NCBI RefSeq assembly: GCF_902728265.1
Contig: NZ_CACVBR010000040.1
Span: 1 to 34,869 of the forward strand
From: Chryseobacterium potabilaquae
GTDB lineage: Bacteria > Bacteroidota > Bacteroidia > Flavobacteriales > Weeksellaceae
DNA length: 34,869 nucleotides
Reading direction: 5' to 3'
A program made the translations under genes and the position numbers. Of this stretch, positions 16,308 to 23,632 are shown piece by piece. The notes under the pieces are model-generated. The model was not told the DNA's origin, searched no databases, and was given only the letters and a program-made list of their open reading frames with translations. Numbering within the stretch: the stretch's first letter is position 1; each line of letters opens with the position of its first letter.

Positions 16308-16648
16308 CTTAACTTTGGTTTTTATTTAATATACTCATTTTACATTAAATACCCTTAATCAATAAAAGGGTTATGGTTAATTTTTTATTAAATTTAGTAA
16401 TTTTTTAAATATAAATATCACATTATTACTATTTTTTTATTATACAATCATCAAAATCTAAAAAAATATATTTTAATCCCTCTTTTTTACCCCTTATATA
16501 TTTGATAATGTAAGTCTACTCTTTCTTTATCCAGTCTATGAAATAAAAACTAATAACTTAATAATCTTATTATTACAATCAAAAAACAATTTGCAAATTA
16601 ATATTTTTTCACCTATATTGGAATTAATAACACAAAAAAATTATACCA
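16308..16648. other. AT-rich divergent spacer
   Basis: It separates the small minus-strand gene from the M43 protease. It contains the dyad at 16361-16381 near the small gene and the protease promoter at 16591-16621. The roughly 200 bp between them are very AT-rich and no gene was seen. Confidence 0.45.
16591..16621 (+). promoter_or_regulatory. Promoter of the M43 protease gene
   Basis: TTG at 16591-16593, 20 nt, TATATTGG at 16614-16621 (7 of 8 to TAnnTTTG), ending 27 bp before the ATG. Confidence 0.6.
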
Positions 16649-18241
16649 ATGAAAAAATTACTATTTGTATTCTTTGTAGGGCTATGCTCTTTTTCAAACT
16701 TAATTTCACAAACCTATATCCCTTTACTCTGTGGAACCGATGAAATCATGAAAAAACATTATGAAGAGTTTCCTTCCCAAAAAGCACAAGATGATGCATT
16801 CAATTTAGAATTGTCTACCCTGATAAAAAGTGGGCAAATAAACACTATTATAGACAATAAAAAAATTTACGAAATACCTATTGTAGTGCACGTCGTGGGT
16901 GATGGAAGTACAATTGGAACTTCCAACAATCCATCAGATGCTGCAATTATGGCATGGATTAACTATACCAATGGGGTATTTTCCGGAAGCTATAATAGTG
17001 GAATGTCAGCATCAAGTGCTCCTTTACCTATAAAACTAATTCTAGCAAAAATAGATCCGAATTGTAACCCAACCAATGGAATCAATAGAATCAACGCATC
17101 TCACCTTCCAAAATATGTAAATGGAGGAGTAAATACGACCAGCAGTACGAATGCTGTCACACCGTCTCAAATTACAGCATTAGGAATGTGGGATACTACA
17201 AAATATTACAACATATATGTGGTTAAAAAACTATCATCCGCTTCTAGTGTACTTAATGGCTTCGCTTATTATCCGGGAACAAGTATCGATTATTCATTTA
17301 TGTCCATCAGTGCATCCACCGTAAATTCACAAACCTTAGCTCATGAATTTGGACATGCTCTTGGTCTCAGACATACTCATGAAGGATATAATAGTAATAA
17401 TGGAAATTGTCCTCAAAATATAGATTGCACACTAGATGGTGATATGGTATGTGATACTGAGCCCATGAAAAGTTTATACCACTACTCCATTCCTTATGCT
17501 TGCCAAACAGGGCAAATAAACCCCTGTACAAATAAGATATATGCAGGAGGAGAAAGAAATGTAATGGCATATACATTTTGTTTCCGAAATCTATTTACAC
17601 AAGGGCAAGCCACCAGAGCGATTGCACAATTATTACAATATAGAAGTTCTTTGATCAATTCCCGATCAAAAAACAGTACTCCTATAGATAATAATACCAT
17701 TCTAGTACCTGCTTGCTTTCCAACATCAATGTCTCAACAAGGTAATTATAATATTGGAATTACTTCAGTCCAATTTGGTGATATAAACAACTATTCAATG
17801 AATTACAAATTAGCACAAAATAATTTTTACGAAAACTTTACAGAAAATTATTGCTTAGGAACCTCAAAAACAAATATTTCTATTAATTCAGCCACAACAC
17901 TAACCGTTAAACCTGGTTTAAGTAACCCACATAAGATCAAAGCATATATAGATTATGATAACAATGGTCAGTTTGATGAAACTTCAGAATTAATTCTCAA
18001 TGCAACAGACATAAGCAACGGATCTTTCGCTACAGCTAACGTAATTCCGCCAATGAACGCTGTATTAAATACTCCCTTAAGAATGAGAGTAATTGGAGAT
18101 TTTAGCGGGGTCGATATTACCTCTTGTTATACTCCAGTATATGGACAAGTTGAAGACTATTCTGTAGTCATTATCATAGACAATATACATGCAAAAAATG
18201 AACAACAGCAAAACACCCATAGGAATACATTCATGAGGTAA
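16649..18241 (+). CDS. Secreted M43-type zinc metalloprotease with GEVED domain
   Basis: A 530-residue metzincin of the pappalysin/cytophagalysin family. The signal peptide ends near residue 20 (NLISQTY). The zinc motif HEFGHALGLRH is at 232-242 and the Met-turn is NVMAY (M306). Cys-rich inserts (NCPQNIDCTLDGDMVCDTEP) are typical of M43B. A GEVED domain spans about 420-515 (KAYIDYDNNGQFDE, then GQVEDYSV). Homologues usually end with a type IX secretion sorting domain. Here the protein stops 23 residues after the GEVED domain in a polar tail (NEQQQNTHRNTFMR), with no such domain in any frame downstream. It may be released by another route or have lost the domain. It is a single gene. Confidence 0.93.
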   Translation: MKKLLFVFFVGLCSFSNLISQTYIPLLCGTDEIMKKHYEEFPSQKAQDDAFNLELSTLIKSGQINTIIDNKKIYEIPIVVHVVGDGSTIGTSNNPSDAAIMAWINYTNGVFSGSYNSGMSASSAPLPIKLILAKIDPNCNPTNGINRINASHLPKYVNGGVNTTSSTNAVTPSQITALGMWDTTKYYNIYVVKKLSSASSVLNGFAYYPGTSIDYSFMSISASTVNSQTLAHEFGHALGLRHTHEGYNSNNGNCPQNIDCTLDGDMVCDTEPMKSLYHYSIPYACQTGQINPCTNKIYAGGERNVMAYTFCFRNLFTQGQATRAIAQLLQYRSSLINSRSKNSTPIDNNTILVPACFPTSMSQQGNYNIGITSVQFGDINNYSMNYKLAQNNFYENFTENYCLGTSKTNISINSATTLTVKPGLSNPHKIKAYIDYDNNGQFDETSELILNATDISNGSFATANVIPPMNAVLNTPLRMRVIGDFSGVDITSCYTPVYGQVEDYSVVIIIDNIHAKNEQQQNTHRNTFMR

Positions 18242-18291
18242 CATATATCCTATACTCAGATAGTCATAATATTACTTCTAAATAGTAAAAC

Positions 18292-18336
18292 ATTTACTTT
18301 ATTTTTTATTGAATTATAATAAAATAAAGTAAATTT
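18292..18336 (+). terminator. Hairpin after the M43 protease
   Basis: ATTTACTTTATTTT (18292-18305) pairs perfectly with 18321-18334 across a 15-base loop. The stem is almost all A-T. Confidence 0.6.
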
Positions 18337-18408
18337 ATAAAACAAATGATCGTTAAATGATTTAAAAAATCAAATGATGAAAAAGAATTAAGTGGATAAA
18401 ATGTCTTG

Positions 18409-18440
18409 AAAGATCCGGAATTAATTTTCGGATCTTTATT
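18409..18440 (+). terminator. Second, G+C-richer terminator
   Basis: AAAGATCCG (18409-18417) pairs with CGGATCTTT (18429-18437), followed by ATTATT. This is a better rho-independent terminator than the hairpin 75 bp upstream, yet no gene lies between the two. Confidence 0.7.
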
Positions 18441-18658
18441 ATTAATATCCCACATAAAGATTACGAAATTATATTTACTTTTTTAGCTTTTAAATTTTAC
18501 TTATTTGATAAAAACCCAGACTATATATTAAAAATAGCATACAAATCTATCAAAAAATAAATAATTCAATAATCTCTAATAAGCTTAATATTCCACCCAT
18601 TCAACATATAAAATCTCCCATTGACTAATTTTCAATAGAATTATATCATAAAACTTAA

Positions 18659-18666
18659 TAGTTTTG
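18659..18666 (+). promoter_or_regulatory. -7 box of the tandem Dabb gene
   Basis: TAGTTTTG is a perfect TAnnTTTG box ending 13 bp before the ATG. No -33 TTG lies at the normal distance. Confidence 0.5.
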
Positions 18667-18679
18667 TATAACAAAGCCT

Positions 18680-19579
18680 ATGAGAAAAATTAATATTAAA
18701 AATTTCGCCAAGAGTATAATTAGATTATTTACAATTATATGTTTTATTGAGTTTATGTCAGCAACACCTTATAATCATGATACTATTCCATCTGCCCCTA
18801 AGACTCAGGAAACAGAAAAAATAGAACACTTGGTATTATTTAAATTCAAACCCAGTGTATCAACACAACAAAGACAAGAAGTTGTTAATAGATTCATGGC
18901 GCTTAGCAACTCTTTAAAAGATGGAAAACCTTATTTAAAAGTGGAATATGGTATCCAAAATAGTAAATCTCCCGCAAAAGGAAATTATGATGTGGGATTT
19001 AGAGTTACTTTTAATTCTATTGCAGATCGGGATTATTATGTGGGTAAAATTGGCGGACAACCTGATCCACAAACCTTTGACCAAATGCATGATGATTTTA
19101 AGAGCTTTGTAGGGCCTTTGCTTGATCTTAATGATCCTACTACAGGGGGTGTTTTAGTTTTTGATTTTAAAAGTAATGAAAAAGAAAACGATAGCATACC
19201 GGAAACGGAGTATAGATTAGATCATTGGACTTTGTTTAGATTCAAGCCTAGCGTAACGCAAGCACAGAAACAAAAAGTAATTGACGGATTTTTAGCATTG
19301 AAAAATTCTAAAAAAGAAGGAAGTCCATACATCAAACTTATAGATTTTGGCTACCAGAATAGTAAAGAAGGAGCCGATAGAGGATATGAAGTTGCATTTA
19401 GAATAAGTTTTACTTCAGAAGCTGATCGTGATTATTATGAAGGAAAGTCTTCTCAAAATGCTCCCGGAACATTTGATGCCATGCATGATGCATATATAAA
19501 TTTTGTAAAAGAATTTCTTGATATAGATCCAGATTTGTCTAGAGGCATTATGATCTATGATTATGAAGTAAAAAGATAA
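18680..19579 (+). CDS. Exported protein with two Dabb (stress-responsive alpha/beta barrel) domains
   Basis: Dabb domains are dimeric ferredoxin-like barrels found in stress-induced and catabolic proteins. This 299-residue product has a hydrophobic N-terminal segment (IIRLFTIICFIEFMSA, about 13-28), probably a signal peptide. Two clearly duplicated domains follow at about 50-150 (HLVLFKFKPSV to MHDDFKSFVGPLLDL) and 182-282 (HWTLFRFKPSV to MHDAYINFVKEFLDI). The shared landmarks are FKPSV, QNSK, ADRDYY and the TFDxMHD ending. A linker of about 30 residues separates them. The duplication would let one chain form the barrel pair that single-domain proteins make by dimerising. Ligand unknown. It is a single gene with its own -7 box and terminator. 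Confidence 0.88.
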   Translation: MRKINIKNFAKSIIRLFTIICFIEFMSATPYNHDTIPSAPKTQETEKIEHLVLFKFKPSVSTQQRQEVVNRFMALSNSLKDGKPYLKVEYGIQNSKSPAKGNYDVGFRVTFNSIADRDYYVGKIGGQPDPQTFDQMHDDFKSFVGPLLDLNDPTTGGVLVFDFKSNEKENDSIPETEYRLDHWTLFRFKPSVTQAQKQKVIDGFLALKNSKKEGSPYIKLIDFGYQNSKEGADRGYEVAFRISFTSEADRDYYEGKSSQNAPGTFDAMHDAYINFVKEFLDIDPDLSRGIMIYDYEVKR

Positions 19580-19654
19580 TATATCATTTTATTAAATGAT
19601 GTTATAAAGAAAAAACACATATGATTTAACATTTGGGTATATTTTAACTACCTT

Positions 19655-19690
19655 ACAATGCTGAGTAAATTTTGCTCGGCATTGTTTTTT
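19655..19690 (+). terminator. Terminator of the Dabb gene
   Basis: ACAATGCTGAG (19655-19665) pairs with CTCGGCATTGT (19675-19685) with one G-U pair, followed by T residues. Confidence 0.85.
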
Positions 19691-19727
19691 GATAAAGAAT
19701 TATTTAAAATACACACACAAAATTGAG

Positions 19728-19745
19728 AGAAAATACGTATTTTCT
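19728..19745. repeat. 18-bp perfect palindrome
   Basis: AGAAAATACGTATTTTCT is its own reverse complement with no spacer. It lies between two terminators, away from any start codon, so it is not obviously an operator. Confidence 0.6.
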
Positions 19746-19865
19746 TGTATTTGTTCTTCTCTTGTTATTTAGCTTTTTCAGAAAACACGTGAATGAAATA
19801 TTATTTCTATTTTTCAAGGTGATAGTTTATATTTCTTGATGATTAACAATGTCAAAGTACAACAT

Positions 19866-19896
19866 TAAAAAAGGCAACCTTAGTAAAAGTTGCCCT
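19866..19896 (-). terminator. Terminator of the ABC exporter gene
   Basis: On the minus strand GGCAAC pairs with GTTGCC (19889-19894 with 19873-19878), followed by six T residues, 13 bp after the exporter stop. Confidence 0.78.
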
Positions 19897-19908
19897 TGTA
19901 TTTTATGA

Positions 19909-21669
19909 TTATGAATTTCGATTATCTTCTTCCATCTGAACTTCATGCTTTAACTGAGCCTTATATAAGGTAGCATAATATCCATTTTTGTCTAACAGTT
20001 CCAAGTGTTTTCCTTCTTCAACGATTTTACCTCCCTCCATTACAATAATTTTATCTGCCTTTTCAATAGTAGATAGCCTATGTGCTATAATTATTGAGGT
20101 TCTATTTTGGGTAATTTTTTCAGTTGCCCTTTGGATCAATTTTTCACTTTCATGATCAATTGAAGAAGTCGCCTCGTCTAAAATTAAAATTTTTGGATCT
20201 GAAAGGTAAGCTCTTAAAAATGACAGCAATTGTCTTTGTCCTAAAGAAATTGATGATCCTCTTTCACTCACTACATAATCATAGCCACCAGGAAGTTGTT
20301 CAATAAACTGATCCACTTCAATTTCTCTTGCGCCAGCCTTTATTTTTTCCAAGGTAATCGTATCATCCCCAAAAGCTAGATTTTCAAAAATACTACCATG
20401 GAAAAGAAAAACATCTTGTAAAACCACACCAATATGGCTTCTTAAATTATACAATTCATAATCCTTTAAATCAATATCATCTATTATAATTTTTCCGGAA
20501 TTAATATCATATAGCCTTGTAATCAAACTAATAATCGTTGATTTTCCAGCTCCTGTCGCTCCTACAATGGCTACCGTTTCTCCTGGATTAACTTTAAAAT
20601 CAATTCCTTTTAAAACCTCTTGTTTATCATCATAGGCAAAACGCACTTCTTGAAATTCAATTTTACCATCAAAATGATCTTTTTTTACTTTCCCATCATT
20701 AGGCATTGCATAATCTTCATCCATAACACCTAATACTCTTTCTGCTCCTACAATACCTCTTTGAATATTATTGAATCGATCCGCGATCTGTCTCAAAGGA
20801 CGAATGAGCATTGAGATATACTGAATAAAAGCAATAACGACCCCTGCACTAATTGTAATATACCCGCCATAAAAAAGTATAAATCCAATAAAAAGAGAAG
20901 AAATAAGCTCTACTACAGGAAAAAACAAAGAAAAAATAAAAACAGTTCTCAACAAGGCTCCTTTCAATGTTATATTGATATCATCAAATTTTTTAAACTC
21001 GGATTGTTGTCTGTTAAAAACCTGAATAATTGACATTCCTGCTAACCTCTCCTGAACAAAAGAGTTTTGAGATGCCGTCCAATTTCTTTCATCTCCAAAT
21101 GCTTTTTTTAATCTCTTTTGAAAAAATCTTGTAATGACAACCATTAAAGGTAAAATAGCCAATGTAATATAACTCAAATGAACATTTGTACTGAACATCA
21201 TTATCAATACAAACACAATCCTCAAAATATCTCCAAAAACCATTAAAAAACCATCAGTATAGACAGTAGCAATTGTTTCTACATCCCCTACTGCTCTGGT
21301 TACAAGTTGTCCAATGGGAGTTTTATCAAAAAAAGAAGTTCTAAAATAAATTAACTTTTCATATAGTCTTTCTCTAATATCACGTATTACATTTTGAGAA
21401 ATATAATTGGAGAAATACACTAAGAAAAAATTTAAAATAGTTTCTGTGAAAACCAATCCTACTAAGATATAGATATGCTTCATCATCAAAGCTTTATCTT
21501 TAAGTTTAGTAATATCGTGATCCACCACCTCCATCGTAAGATAAGGTCTGTATGTAGAAACTATTGATAATATTATTGAAATTATTAAAGTTAGGATAAA
21601 CCAAGAGCGGAACTTCATTCCGATAAAGAATAGCCTTCTAATAATAGTCCAGGTATCTTGTTTTTTCAT
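19909..21669 (-). CDS. ABC exporter, fused permease and ATPase (MsbA-like)
   Basis: A 586-residue type IV ABC exporter half-transporter. The membrane domain spans about 1-320, with several helices starting FRSWFILTLIISIILSIVSTY. The ATPase has Walker A GATGAGKST at 370-378, a signature in the form SLGQR at about 475-480, Walker B ILILDE at 494-499 and an H-loop His at about 530. It should act as a homodimer. Candidate substrates are lipids or drugs, but the sequence does not decide between them. A promoter-like TTG, 16 nt, TATTTTTG (21708-21734) precedes it, so it can be transcribed apart from the hydrolase gene 127 bp upstream. It is not a close match to any named exporter I can specify. Confidence 0.94.
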   Translation of the reverse strand: MKKQDTWTIIRRLFFIGMKFRSWFILTLIISIILSIVSTYRPYLTMEVVDHDITKLKDKALMMKHIYILVGLVFTETILNFFLVYFSNYISQNVIRDIRERLYEKLIYFRTSFFDKTPIGQLVTRAVGDVETIATVYTDGFLMVFGDILRIVFVLIMMFSTNVHLSYITLAILPLMVVITRFFQKRLKKAFGDERNWTASQNSFVQERLAGMSIIQVFNRQQSEFKKFDDINITLKGALLRTVFIFSLFFPVVELISSLFIGFILFYGGYITISAGVVIAFIQYISMLIRPLRQIADRFNNIQRGIVGAERVLGVMDEDYAMPNDGKVKKDHFDGKIEFQEVRFAYDDKQEVLKGIDFKVNPGETVAIVGATGAGKSTIISLITRLYDINSGKIIIDDIDLKDYELYNLRSHIGVVLQDVFLFHGSIFENLAFGDDTITLEKIKAGAREIEVDQFIEQLPGGYDYVVSERGSSISLGQRQLLSFLRAYLSDPKILILDEATSSIDHESEKLIQRATEKITQNRTSIIIAHRLSTIEKADKIIVMEGGKIVEEGKHLELLDKNGYYATLYKAQLKHEVQMEEDNRNS

Positions 21670-21707
21670 TGCTTAGGTCAAAGAAATAATTAAAATAAAA
21701 TGCTTTG

Positions 21708-21734
21708 CAAAAATAATACTTTCTAATTTGACAA
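21708..21734 (-). promoter_or_regulatory. Promoter of the ABC exporter gene
   Basis: On the minus strand TTG (21732-21734), 16 nt, TATTTTTG (21708-21715, perfect -7 box). The spacing is one base shorter than the usual range. Confidence 0.5.
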
Positions 21735-21796
21735 TCTTAACATCTTCATTAAATAGTCATGAAAATTTCAGATACCTGTTATTTATAATATGAATA

Positions 21797-22567
21797 TCAA
21801 TTTAATTTTCCTAACCAGTTCAAAATATATTCAGCCACTTCTTCCCAACCTTTTTCTCCACAAATGAAATGACTTCTTCCTTCAAATTCTTTAAAATCGA
21901 CAATGCTATTTTTGTTTTTATAAGATCCTGCTATTTTTTTTGAAAAGTTTGCAGGAAATATATTATCTTGAGAACCTGCTATAAATAATAAAGGCTCATG
22001 AGGTTTACTTAAGTCTAATTTTGCTGAAGATTTAAAAAGGGGGTCTCTTGCTAATTTTCGGCTTTCCGGAGCAGCCACAACCTCATATAATGCATCACTC
22101 TCCTCTTTTGAATAATTATTGAAAAAGGCCTTATGATACCATTCTTTTGTTCCTAAGAATGGGCTATTTCCTTTAAAGAAATTAACTACAGGCCAAACGA
22201 TTTTCACCGTAGAAAAAGGAGCCATCACATTTTTTGGAGGAGCACCATCAATACTTACTCCTGCTACTGCTTTTCCCATATCAATCAACTTTTGAACCAT
22301 TAATCCTCCAAATGAATGCCCAATAATAATTGGCTTTTCAGGGAGGGTATCTATAAATTTCACTAAATTATCTACAGTATCGTCAAAACCTACATTTTTC
22401 AACTCTGAAGGTATGCTCATCTTTAATTGTCTTGGATCTCCATCATGTCCTGGATTAGAGGGAGTATGTACTGTATACCCTTGTGCTTCAAAATAATTTT
22501 CCCACTCTTTCCAGCTTCTATTGTTCACAAATAAACCATGAATTAATACGATAGTTTTTGTTTTCAT
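21797..22567 (-). CDS. Alpha/beta hydrolase
   Basis: A 256-residue cytosolic hydrolase of the alpha/beta fold. The oxyanion region is VLIHGLFVNNRSW (about 7-19), the nucleophile elbow GHSFGG has S85, the acid is D201 in AGSQDNIFP, and the catalytic His is H233 in GRSHFICGEKGW. The complete triad suggests an active esterase, lipase or related enzyme; the substrate cannot be told. It lies downstream of a Crp/Fnr-type regulator on the same strand. A symmetric TTAAC-N4-GTTAA element and a GAACTTTG -7-like box sit in the 85 bp between them, so the hydrolase is probably this regulator's target. Confidence 0.92.
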   Translation of the reverse strand: MKTKTIVLIHGLFVNNRSWKEWENYFEAQGYTVHTPSNPGHDGDPRQLKMSIPSELKNVGFDDTVDNLVKFIDTLPEKPIIIGHSFGGLMVQKLIDMGKAVAGVSIDGAPPKNVMAPFSTVKIVWPVVNFFKGNSPFLGTKEWYHKAFFNNYSKEESDALYEVVAAPESRKLARDPLFKSSAKLDLSKPHEPLLFIAGSQDNIFPANFSKKIAGSYKNKNSIVDFKEFEGRSHFICGEKGWEEVAEYILNWLGKLN

Positions 22568-22601
22568 AACATTTATTTTTTATTGGTTTTAAATTATGAG
22601 A

Positions 22602-22609
22602 CAAAGTTC
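22602..22609 (-). promoter_or_regulatory. Putative -7 box of the hydrolase gene
   Basis: The minus strand reads GAACTTTG (7 of 8 to TAnnTTTG). It predicts transcription starting near 22598, about 30 bp before the ATG and about 40 bp from the centre of the dyad at 22630-22647. Confidence 0.4.
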
Positions 22610-22629
22610 CGTAGATTAAATAAGAATAA

Positions 22630-22647
22630 TTTTAACTTGAGTTAAAA
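22630..22647. promoter_or_regulatory. Dyad of Crp/Fnr operator type
   Basis: Two perfect 8-bp arms, TTTTAACT and AGTTAAAA, are separated by 2 bp. Its core, TTAAC-TTGA-GTTAA, has the 5-4-5 layout of Crp/Fnr sites (compare TTGAT-N4-ATCAA). It lies 5 bp after the stop of a Crp/Fnr regulator gene and 63 bp before the hydrolase ATG. Confidence 0.55.
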
Positions 22648-22652
22648 TCGTA

Positions 22653-23240
22653 TTATTTGCCAGAAATTCTTTTTCGTATTCTACTTAAAGACGGACCTTG
22701 AATTCCTAAATAAGAAGAAATATGATACAGTGGAACATAGTTAAAAATATCAGGATGCTGCTTTATTAAGTCCAAATATCTTTCTTCAGGAGATTTTAAA
22801 ATAAAGCCTTCAACTCTTGTCATCGTTACATTAAAGGCTTCCTGAGCAAGAAGTCTTCCAAATTTTTCCCATCGATGAGATTGATGATACAGGGATAGTA
22901 AATCTGTATATCGGATATAAATAATTAAAGCATCTGTCAAAGCCTGAGTATGATAATCACACGGCATCTGATTTATAAAACTTTTGAAAGACACCACAAA
23001 CCCATTTGCAGAATATAGAAAAACATTTTTCTCCTCACCCGTTTTTTCATCAATCGTATAGGAACGGAAGACTCCCTCCACTATAAATCCAAAATAAGTA
23101 CAAACCGTTCCTCGAAGATTATAAAAATCTCCTTTTTTATAATGTTTGGGTAACCAGAAATCTTGGGATAATTTAAAATCATCTTCTGAAAGACCTGCAA
23201 AATGGCTTAGTGCAAAAGAAAGTTTTTCTATTTCGTCCAT
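22653..23240 (-). CDS. Crp/Fnr family transcriptional regulator
   Basis: A 195-residue regulator with an N-terminal cyclic-nucleotide-binding-like beta-roll (about 20-125, with KGDFYNLRGTVCTYFGFIVEGVFRSY). The C-terminal winged helix-turn-helix ends HISSYLGIQGPSLSRIRKRISGK, the usual form in Bacteroidota. There are no Fe-S cysteine clusters like those of Fnr, and the phosphate-binding cassette of true CRP is not obvious, so the signal is unknown. It precedes the alpha/beta hydrolase on the same strand. Its own upstream region holds several dyads, suggesting autoregulation. Confidence 0.92.
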   Translation of the reverse strand: MDEIEKLSFALSHFAGLSEDDFKLSQDFWLPKHYKKGDFYNLRGTVCTYFGFIVEGVFRSYTIDEKTGEEKNVFLYSANGFVVSFKSFINQMPCDYHTQALTDALIIYIRYTDLLSLYHQSHRWEKFGRLLAQEAFNVTMTRVEGFILKSPEERYLDLIKQHPDIFNYVPLYHISSYLGIQGPSLSRIRKRISGK

Positions 23241-23258
23241 GATTAGTTAGGTTTTATT

Positions 23259-23298
23259 AAAAAATGGTGACTTATAAAAATATCAGTCACCATTTTTT
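23259..23298. terminator. Bidirectional hairpin upstream of the Crp/Fnr gene
   Basis: AAAAAATGGTGACT (23259-23272) and AGTCACCATTTTTT (23285-23298) form a perfect 14-bp stem with a 12-base loop and A/T flanks. It can end transcripts coming from truA. It sits only 19 bp before the regulator ATG, so it would also be in or next to that gene's leader. Confidence 0.75.
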
Positions 23299-23301
23299 AT
23301 C

Positions 23302-23331
23302 TTTGAGTTTTATTCTCAAATTATCAGATAA
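23302..23331. promoter_or_regulatory. Two adjoining dyads upstream of the Crp/Fnr gene
   Basis: TTTGAG (23302-23307), 7 bp, CTCAAA (23315-23320), followed at once by TTATC-A-GATAA (23321-23331). Both are perfect and lie 60-90 bp before the regulator start. Role as operators is inferred. Confidence 0.35.
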
Positions 23332-23434
23332 AGTTATGATTTTTTCCGACGTTTATCAAGATATATGTAAACAAGACAAACAAGTAAAGAAAAAATCCAA
23401 CTTAATATATTAACCAAAGACAAATTATGAAAAT

Positions 23435-23632
23435 CTATATCCTAAATGTATGTATTAGGATGCAATACAATCTCAATAAATTCATATATAAGATTAAACC
23501 CAATGCGCTACGAGGGTTATAATACTCTCCGGAAAGTTCTATTTTCAGGATATATTTCCTTTGAAAGAGTGAAAGAGCAAGCTTCCGGTAATATATAAAT
23601 ATTGCAATTAGAATGGAGATCATAATAGTCAT
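23435..23632 (-). CDS. Possible small membrane protein next to truA
   Basis: A 65-residue open frame whose ATG overlaps the truA stop (TAATG), the usual sign of translational coupling. The first 14 residues (MTIMISILIAIFIYY) could form a membrane helix. The rest (RKYILKIELSGEYYNPRSALG and a second hydrophobic part) is not recognised. It could be real, a shortened remnant of a longer protein, or chance. The lack of a terminator until 23259-23298, about 140 bp further on, is compatible with its being part of the truA transcript. Confidence 0.35.
   Translation of the reverse strand: MTIMISILIAIFIYYRKLALSLFQRKYILKIELSGEYYNPRSALGLILYMNLLRLYCILIHTFRI

Larger units (their letters stand above)
18242..18679. 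other. Long spacer with two terminator-like hairpins
   Basis: It contains hairpins at 18292-18334 and 18409-18437, then about 240 bp of AT-rich DNA up to the -7 box at 18659-18666. No open frame of useful length was found. Only about 75 bp lie between the hairpins. Confidence 0.5.
19580..19908. other. Spacer between convergent genes
   Basis: It contains the plus-strand terminator at 19655-19690, the minus-strand terminator at 19866-19896, and between them an 18-bp perfect palindrome at 19728-19745. No open frame of useful length was seen. Confidence 0.5.
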
